In this document: in pieces, positions 57,086 through 64,000 of the stretch
How positions within the stretch are numbered: the stretch's first letter is position 1
How the letters are laid out: each line of letters opens with the position of its first letter
Assembly (NCBI GenBank): GCA_019426215.1
Contig: CM033399.1
Span: 20,841,022 to 20,905,021, forward strand
Reading direction: 5' to 3'
DNA: 64,000 nucleotides
From: Buddleja alternifolia
Lineage: Eukaryota; Streptophyta; Magnoliopsida; Lamiales; Scrophulariaceae
Translations under genes and position numbers: made by a program
The notes under the pieces: generated by a model
Seen by the model: the letters and a program-made list of their open reading frames with translations, nothing else
Database searches by the model: none
Told to the model about the DNA's origin: nothing

Positions 57086-57922
57086 TAGGAGTGCATATAT
57101 GAGCCCAAACCGACCTGATCCGCACGCAACCCGTAGTTTATATCTTTTTTATCTTAGTTGGCAGTTTAATTTTTTTACAACTCGCAAGTGTCGGGTCGGG
57201 TTGCGGGTTTGCAAAACTAAAACCCGCCCATACCCGCCCGCCATATATATATGTATTATTTGTTCTCATTATTTAAATTTAAATTTTTTCTCTTTTTTAA
57301 TATGGTGAATTCTCAATTTTCCATACACTCTAATGAAGTTCTAACTTTTGTATTGGCAATTTCATTAGTATAACTTGTTTAGAATTCTAAAACGAAATTA
57401 GAATAGAAATGGTGCTAAAATGTTGTTCCAGCAGTGAGGGAATGAGGATTATTACAGTTTGCCATATTATTTTTTCTTCTTTTTATATCTTCCATTTGTT
57501 GCTTATGAGAACAATATTTGTTTAGCTTTTCTTGGTAATTTCAGATTTTGTTATTCAATGCACAAAGTTTGACTTGAAAACATAATGGTCTATTATTTTT
57601 ATGTTTGTTGGATGCAAGTGAGATGGATTTAATCATTCTTAGCTTATTTTGATTGATGAAACGAGAGATTTAATATTATTTCAACTTTTTAGAAGTTTAA
57701 TCTACTCCAACTTCACCTCTAATTCGAAGCAATATGCATGAATTTTGGCAACCGGCCAACCCGCCAATCCGACCGCCAAATAGTAAGACCCGACCGAGTA
57801 GAATCGCTCAGTTTCAAAAGATTTTTAGGCTGCCACAGTTTGAGATTTTGTAAACCCACTTATGTCGGATCGGGTAAATTTTTTATCATTAAACCGACCA
57901 AAGCCGACCGCGTTCACTTCTA
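57086..57922. mobile_element. Non-autonomous hAT-like element
   Basis: Left end TAGGAGTGCATATATGAG, right end read inward TAGAAGTGAACGCGG, flanked by 8-bp repeats ACACTACA (57078-57085) and AGACTACA (57923-57930), one mismatch. Just inside both ends are CCCGAC/ACCGACC-type words (AAACCGACCTGATCC left; GGTCGGTTT read inward on the right), typical of plant hAT MITE-like elements. No transposase frame. Confidence 0.65.
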
Positions 57923-57930
57923 AGACTACA

Positions 57931-58038
57931 TATGGTGAAGATTTTATGGCCTGATTTCACATATTTTCAAAAAACAATTTTTTCATTTTTTAAGGCCAAA
58001 AGATTTAATCTATTAACTTGGAGAAAATGAGCCTTAGA
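57931..58038. other. Short stretch between hAT element and copia PBS
   Basis: May include internal sequence of the element whose LTR follows. Nothing further visible. Confidence 0.3.
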
Positions 58039-58051
58039 GGCTCTGATACCA
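58039..58051 (-). other. Copia primer-binding site (tRNA-Met) next to LTR
   Basis: Minus strand TGGTATCAGAGCC, exact, one base from an LTR edge at 58053. Confidence 0.75.
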
Positions 58052-58052
58052 C

Positions 58053-58553
58053 TGTCAGAAATTAAATCCACATTAACACATAATAAAGAGTAGACTGACT
58101 TACCTATAAATGCAGTGGAGTCATCAATCCACGTATACCTGATCGGACTAAGCCTTCTTGATTGAACCACAACCATATATTCACCTTATTCACCCTGGTG
58201 GATCAGCTACCAAAGCAATCCAATTTTGTATTTGTTAGTTTAAAAACTGTGTGAATATCATATATTCATCGCCCAATGATTCCACAAGAATTGTCTTGGA
58301 TTTCATTCATAGACATACCCTTTTTCCTTTCTCTCAACTTTATGGTAAAACTCACAGTCTTAGTTCCGATGGCCAACTAAGTGAAGAACCCATATATGTA
58401 ATACGTAAGATCGTTAGAGAGAGAAGGAGGGAGTATCTACGTGGGATTCTTAGGGATCTCAAATCTAGGTGTGGGTAGATATATATCAAATTCAAACTCT
58501 TTTGAATTTTCCTCTAGAAACAACTCTCTAAATTTGTCCATTCTAATTTTGAA

Positions 58554-58588
<35 letters not shown>

Positions 58589-59523
58589 TCTCTAAGAAAA
58601 CTAATTTAACTTCCACAAATTGCAATAATGCCCATCAACATATTGCAATTAAACCCCTAGCAAGAGAGACTTTATAATGAGGCCCTTTTCCTACAAATTT
58701 ATTAATTTGGTTCCAACAAACTATATTCTATTGAGTTAATAGGAATCAATAACAATCTGTCAATTCCCTAACTCAAAGATTCTTGATTTTCCTTTTTAAT
58801 TGGACTCCGAAAAAGGCTTTGATAAACTTTTATAATATTTTTAATAATAATAAAAATGATATTTTTCAAAATAACACGGCCGGTTTTGGAGTACAATATT
58901 TGGAAAATCACTTGAATATACTTCTCATATGAGATGGTGGATTCCTTATTGAGCATTCATAATCATTTGTACCAATAATCACAAGACCCAATATCGTCGA
59001 GTATAGCCATTAATTTGGCATCATCGATTAGTAATCAAAATCAAATGAATCATGGAGAAATACTACGAATCTCTCATGTCTAAGGACAATTAATACCTTG
59101 TATAGAATCACCCTTCCCTTTGACAGTGATCTTTGACGGTGATCATAGGGTGTTCTACAAATGAATCCTATTCAATGCATGTACTTGATAAAATCGCATC
59201 CACTTGTTTGCTTAGGGTCACCACCTTAATGATAGAGTTAATCATTGTATCTTATAGAAGCATAACAAGTGCATACTTCAATAAACGTCCAATCACATTA
59301 GTCTAGAATATATATTTGAATCTACACGAAACTGAAAAATCACAACTCCCCGCTTTTGATTCCACAATCATTAGCATGATTTTTCTACAATGTTACCCAA
59401 GGAACCTTATCATCACAATTAGTGCAATATTAATAAAATACCCATAAATTAAGTATACATGAAATAAATAAATGAATAAGTACTTTATTTGACAAATATG
59501 GTTTGAGGGCATAATTACTAATA
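58053..59523 (-). repeat. 5' LTR of a truncated copia element
   Basis: The plus-strand left edge TGTCAGAAATTAAATCC is fixed by the adjacent primer-binding site. The right edge is placed at GGGCATAATTACTAATA (minus strand TATTAGTAATTATGCCC), a form common at copia LTR starts with TG changed to TA; this edge is less sure. It includes a TA microsatellite at about 58557-58590. No gag or pol is present to the left, so the element is a fragment. Confidence 0.55.
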
Positions 59524-60246
59524 GTATTTGCACACCTTAAACTTTTGGAATCTTGTGGTAATTCTCCAAAGAGAGATTGAGATTTCTTTGGAAAAGAATT
59601 GGGGGAGTTTTTTGGGAGATAATACGTGATCTCTATTAGTTGTAATCTTCGGGAAGATATATCTTATTTAAAGATTTATTTTCCTATCACACTCGGAAAC
59701 CTATACCAACCACAATTGAAGTGATCCTAGTTTTATCTAAATATGGATGTCAATTGGGTCAATGGGCCAAACTCAACCCAATTTCCTACAAAATATAAAA
59801 CAACTTGTGATAATACTTGTTATAGAATTGATTTCTATATTTGATTACCCAATAGTGGTTTCAAAAAACTGATTATACATTAATTGATTGTTCTATAAGC
59901 GACTACTCAAATAATCATAATCCAAAAAATAATTTAAATAAGACTGACCCTTAGACTTATCGTATATTCGCTTTTGCACTAGGTAAAAGGCCTCCAGTCA
60001 AACCCATCATCTTCACTAGGCCGGTTTTGTGCTTTGCCAATCCTTCACGTGGACTTTAGTCATAGTTGATGTTGGAATCATCTTGAACTGGGCTCTTCGA
60101 GCCATAAGACCACACAAATAAAAATCAACAATAAAATAATCTAAATGGGCCGAACCAACAATCAGCCAACAAATCCAAAGCCAATTACCTGGCTCAAACC
60201 CATACTTAACCATATCATAAAAGAAGGTTTGTTCAAAAAAGAAAAA
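59524..60246. other. Non-coding stretch, nothing recognised
   Basis: No credible frame or repeat boundary. The segment near 60000-60120 is more GC-rich than its surroundings, but shows no domain. Confidence 0.35.
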
Positions 60247-60600
60247 GGGGAAATGCCACTAATAATCCCTGGAATTTCTATCACTTTGGTGTTTAAAGTA
60301 CCAAATGTTACACTGTCATCCCTAAAATTTAGTTTATGTTTCACTGTTGTCCTTTAGGCCATTTTTCGATGCATTCTGAACGGATCAGGCAACATGTGCA
60401 CCTCACATGTTCAATAACAACATATGCGCCTCATATTTGCCCCGGAAAAATGGCACTTGAGGTACAAATGCTCCTCAATCCAGCCAAAATCCACCAAAAA
60501 ATGGTCAAATAATGAAAGTGAAACACAAATTAAACTTTAGGGATGGTAGCATAACGTTTATACAATAAGGACCTAAGTGATACAAATGTAAAATTTCAGT
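60247..60600. mobile_element. Fold-back MITE remnant (Mutator-like?)
   Basis: The two halves are imperfect inverted repeats of about 110 bp: left GGAATTTCTATCACTTTGG ... CATCCCTAAAATTTAGTTTA, right read inward GAAATTTTACATTTGTATCAC ... CATCCCTAAAGTTTAATTTG, both then GTTTCACT and CCATTTTT. The right end lacks the outer 20 bases or so of the left arm, and no TSD could be found, so it is probably truncated. Confidence 0.5.
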
Positions 60601-61459
60601 GTGATTGAATTGAAGGATTGAAAGCTATGGGTTTCTAATTCATCACAAATCCATTGAGTTTGTATGGACAATTTTAAGTTGTAATGGATTTCAAATCTTT
60701 TGATGTTTATTTTGAGCAATTTTCTCAATTACTATGGTGGATTTCAAACAACTCCATTTTGCTTTATCAAGCAGGGGCTTAGCCGCTTCTTTCTATTATT
60801 TCTTATATTTCTGGCAGCATTGGGAAAAAAGTCATTTGAAATCCTTCTCCCAAAATATACACTCCTCAAATCAAAATCCTTCAATGCAAGAGGTAGCTTA
60901 TCATGATGGACCACAGGAGAAATAGTTTGAAAAAAAATAAAAATAATTGTTGTTCTTTCTGCCCTTACAGGCATACAGCCATTCGCTCTTATTTCAATTA
61001 CATTTTGCATCACAATGGATGTATCATTATTCCAAAGCACAAAATGATACAAAACAAACATGTGAGTACCCACTCAATTTTCACGGCAAGACCATAGCAC
61101 TGAATACAATATATGATATCTTGTTTGTTGGAAGATAAGGACCATTTTTTTCTTTTTTCTGTTGAACAGGTTAGGAGGTAAGTAAAGATAGCAGAGATAA
61201 TTAGAATTGGAGGAGAGATGACTTTCAGTCGTTCACCATTCAATAGAATCGAGACTAACTATGACTGAAAATGATTATTTGCTTTTCGAAAACACATAGA
61301 CGATATAGTAACTCGATTGAATTTTTCCTTTTTATTAATTTTTTAGAGGTATTGGATTTACCAAATTGTATGCAGTAACTTTTACCTCGATGCATAAAAG
61401 GTATATATAAATTCCTCCATTTATTGGAATTGTGAATGTAGATAATTTTCTCCGAACAC
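60601..61459. other. Non-coding stretch, nothing recognised
   Basis: Overlapping short frames on both strands (60700-61243) show no known motif. Confidence 0.35.
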
Positions 61460-61462
61460 TTA

Positions 61463-62007
61463 GGCCTTGTTTGTTTATGTTTTCAAATTCCATTTTCAAT
61501 ATCTTGAATCACAAAATTCTAAAAATCCACAACACAAGCCATTTTCATCTAAATTTTACTTTTTTCAACTTAACTTATTCAATCCCCATATAACTACCTA
61601 TCACTCACTATATCAATCATTTCACACATTTATCAATCAACATCATTTCCTCTAATCATTATTTTTTTATTCAATCTTCCACTTTTACTATATTTTAATA
61701 ATAAATTTCAAATTCAAATTTCAAATTTCAAAATATATTAATATTAAATTAACCTTATATATCTATCTACTTTATTCTATTATTTATTTATTCACATAAT
61801 TATTACACAAATAACTAACTCAATTATTTAACTCATCATACATTAACCAATTATTATTGATTTGACACATTCTACAAATCTCAACCACTATTTAAAAACA
61901 TAAACAAACACAACACACATCACATCAATTCTCACACGAATCCATGTAGTACGCATTTCCCGAGAAATTTTCAGGATTTTATCTTAAAAACATAAACAAA
62001 CATAGCC
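61463..62007. mobile_element. Tourist-like MITE (PIF/Harbinger)
   Basis: Left end GGCCTTGTTTGTTTATG, right end read inward GGCTATGTTTGTTTATG, flanked by TTA (61460-61462, 62008-62010), the usual PIF/Harbinger TSD. 545 bp, AT-rich, no transposase. Confidence 0.85.
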
Positions 62008-62396
62008 TTAGATTTCACATATAACTATTTGTATTATATTTCGAGGTTATTTTGATTCAAAAATTAAAAGAATTAGGGGAAACTAATTGGTCATGAATTA
62101 CATTATGGTATACTAATTGGTGCTCCTAACATGAAAATACATTTTTCTCGAGTAGATGGACAATAAATTTGAAACAAAAAGGTGAAAATTTCGCATAAAT
62201 TTATTAAGGGCAGAATTACAAACACACTAAACTATGCGCACAAAAAACTATTTGTGACTTAGACATTCAAGCGTAAAATGAATCAATTAAAATGATTCAA
62301 TCTGTTTGTGGGATGGGTGGTTCAAAGAACATACTAATTCCATATCATAACAATTGTAACATAGTTTATATAAAACATTGTAGTATGTGTGCAAGT

Positions 62397-62417
62397 ACCG
62401 CGTAGCACGGTCGCTAG
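62397..62417 (+). mobile_element. Helitron-like 3' terminus
   Basis: A small hairpin (ACCG, 62397-62400, pairing with CGGT, 62408-62411) is followed two bases later by CTAG at 62414-62417 and then T, the arrangement at Helitron 3' ends (hairpin, CTRR, host T). The 5' end (TC after A) was not identified, and no Rep/helicase frame is present. Confidence 0.5.
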
Positions 62418-62767
62418 TTACAAATATGTCAAAGTCTATATCATGAAATGAATACATCAAATATACCCTTATTTTGAATTATATTAATACACCAACTCTC
62501 TCTCTCACCGTAAAGTCCGCCACAAGTAAAAGAAATGCCGGTTCACTCCGTAGCAACACGTAATTTTTTAACTCATGAAAAGGATTCTTGCAAAATTATG
62601 AGGAGATTTTTTTTTTTTTTCAGCCATTCAGTTTGTCTCAGGACATTTATTTTCCATGTAACAAGTTAATCTACTTGTGCGTATCTACTAGGGTTCACCA
62701 GACGATCAGAGAGTGTTTGAGAGATGAGGAGAGGGAAAGGGAGAAATAAGTTGGCGAGTCGGGTTTT

Positions 62768-62791
62768 GGGGGGGGCGGGGGGGGGGGGGGG
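62768..62791 (+). repeat. Poly-G tract
   Basis: Twenty-three G in 24 bases, interrupted by a single C at 62776. Assembly length may be unreliable. Confidence 0.85.
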
Positions 62792-63168
62792 TTAGGAACA
62801 CATCAATCAGATGGACTTTATTCTGGGCCCGAAATATACATCCATTTTGTGGAGAAAACACAAAATAGTCGGTGTTATTGAATGTGCATGTGGGAAGCGC
62901 ACGAGATAGATACAACACAACTACCGCTCGTGGTTGCATACTTATGCAAAACGAGGACAAAAATGCATATTCAATATGTTGAGTGGGCAGATCCCATAGC
63001 GAATTTGCACGGTGTGCCCCTTCCCTACTATATATATAATATTATCAAAATATCCCTATTTTTGCATAGGGTCTACGTGTTGGACTTGCATTGGGTCGAT
63101 CCTAACTAAGGATTCAACCCTACAACCCATGATTACAATCATAGATCGTTTGCACGTGGTATCATCGT

Positions 63169-63279
63169 TGTTAGTGTATTGAAATATAATGTTGCATATA
63201 GACTTAGCCCATTAATGCATACAAAGATTCACATTATTGGGCAATACACAAAAACATTAGTATTACAATACACTAACAA
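63169..63279. repeat. Small inverted repeat
   Basis: TTGTTAGTGTATTGAAATA at the left and the same with minor changes inverted at the right (arms about 26 bp, about 85 bases from start to start). Could be a tiny MITE; ATCAT occurs on both sides but not at equal distance. Confidence 0.45.
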
Positions 63280-64000
63280 TCATGTGTGATTCACTAATAT
63301 GTACCCCATGGAAACCTTTTTAAATGCTCTCGATTAGAACATTTATTAAGAGATTACAAATTTTAGTCTCTAATTCTCCGATTAAGCATCATATTCAGCC
63401 CCATAATTTTGTCTATAGATTCAAGATAGTTTCATCACAAATTGGAGCTCGGGTTTCGTACCATATACAACACCCATAGATCATACTTTTTTTATACACT
63501 AAATTGCAAAATGATCGTGCCCAACCCATTGCTCGTAATAACTTGGTCGTATTGTGGAAATTCCACACAAATCAATTTCCATGTCCAATATCCCCATTCC
63601 CCGATGTTCATCAATTTTAGATATTGATTTGTGGCCGAGGCCCAAACCATTTTACAAGCACCCGTTTCTGAAGCATATTTGAATGATTAAAATCACTAAT
63701 AGGCACCAATGTACAATGGATGTATTATGTATCTATTGATATATAAATATATATGTATGCAATTATTATTGAGTGTTGAATAACGCTTCAGTGTTGGTAA
63801 AGTTACAGAATCCTTAATCCGAAGCTAAAGCAATTAAGGTTCATGCTCCCAGGTCATCTTTATTATTAGTACTCTCTCTATAAATGTCATGGATGACAAC
63901 AGCAAATTAAATACTAATTCATTTATTTCTCTTTTAGATTTTTGGACTCGTAAATAATCTCATTCAACAACTCTTATCTCACACGACTTTACGAACTTAA

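Larger units (their letters stand above)
62418..64000. other. Non-coding stretch to window end
   Basis: AT-rich, no gene recognised. Contains a G-run (62768-62791) and a small inverted repeat (63169-63279), listed separately. Confidence 0.35.

Noticed and set aside
60700..61243. Possible small gene on either strand
   Set aside because: Mutually overlapping frames of about 60-110 residues with no motif, start context or splice evidence.

Overview
The window is nuclear DNA of a flowering plant, probably a eudicot, although species and even family cannot be fixed from sequence alone. Evidence: high A+T content, Ty1/copia and Ty3/gypsy (Athila-type) retrotransposons, an En/Spm (CACTA) transposon with a 12-exon gene with GT/AG introns, and MITEs. 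I found no convincing host gene, tRNA or rRNA. Essentially everything recognisable is a transposable element.

The dominant structure is a four-level nest, each level bounded by its own target-site duplication (TSD). (1) Copia element E, plus strand, 10428-55316, TSD AAATT. (2) Inside E's pol, a related copia element F on the minus strand, 18326-51404, TSD CCCGA. (3) Inside F's integrase, an Athila-like gypsy element G on the minus strand, 22665-45809, TSD CCTGG. (4) Inside G's 3' non-coding part, CACTA element H, 24185-34471, TSD ATT. Removing each insertion rejoins the interrupted reading frame or sequence. By eye the LTR pairs of E and F differ by about 8-9% (start of each pair only) and those of G by about 1-1.5%, which agrees with the nesting order.

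Left of the nest (1-10427): an LTR cut by the window edge, a truncated gypsy element K (gag plus 5' LTR, minus strand), a second LTR of the first family in opposite orientation, uncharacterised low-copy-looking sequence, and a Mutator-type MITE with a 9-bp TSD. Right of the nest (55317-64000): non-coding sequence with a non-autonomous hAT element, a copia-type LTR with its primer-binding site, a fold-back MITE remnant, a Tourist/PIF-type MITE and a Helitron-like 3' end.

H is the only element that looks functionally intact. It has matched 29-bp terminal inverted repeats (3 mismatches), palindromic subterminal repeats at both ends, an uninterrupted 1092-residue TNP2-type transposase, and a second gene of 12 coding exons (726 residues). 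That second gene joins a plant En/Spm transposase-like N-terminal part to a C-terminal Ulp1/C48 cysteine-protease domain with all four catalytic residues present. E, F, G and K all carry stops, frameshifts or truncations and could move only with help in trans. A recurring oddity is that the retroelements carry local clusters of GC-rich palindromic motifs (CCGCGG in G; GGCGCC/CCTAGG-like in K and in the leader of F) in otherwise AT-rich DNA.
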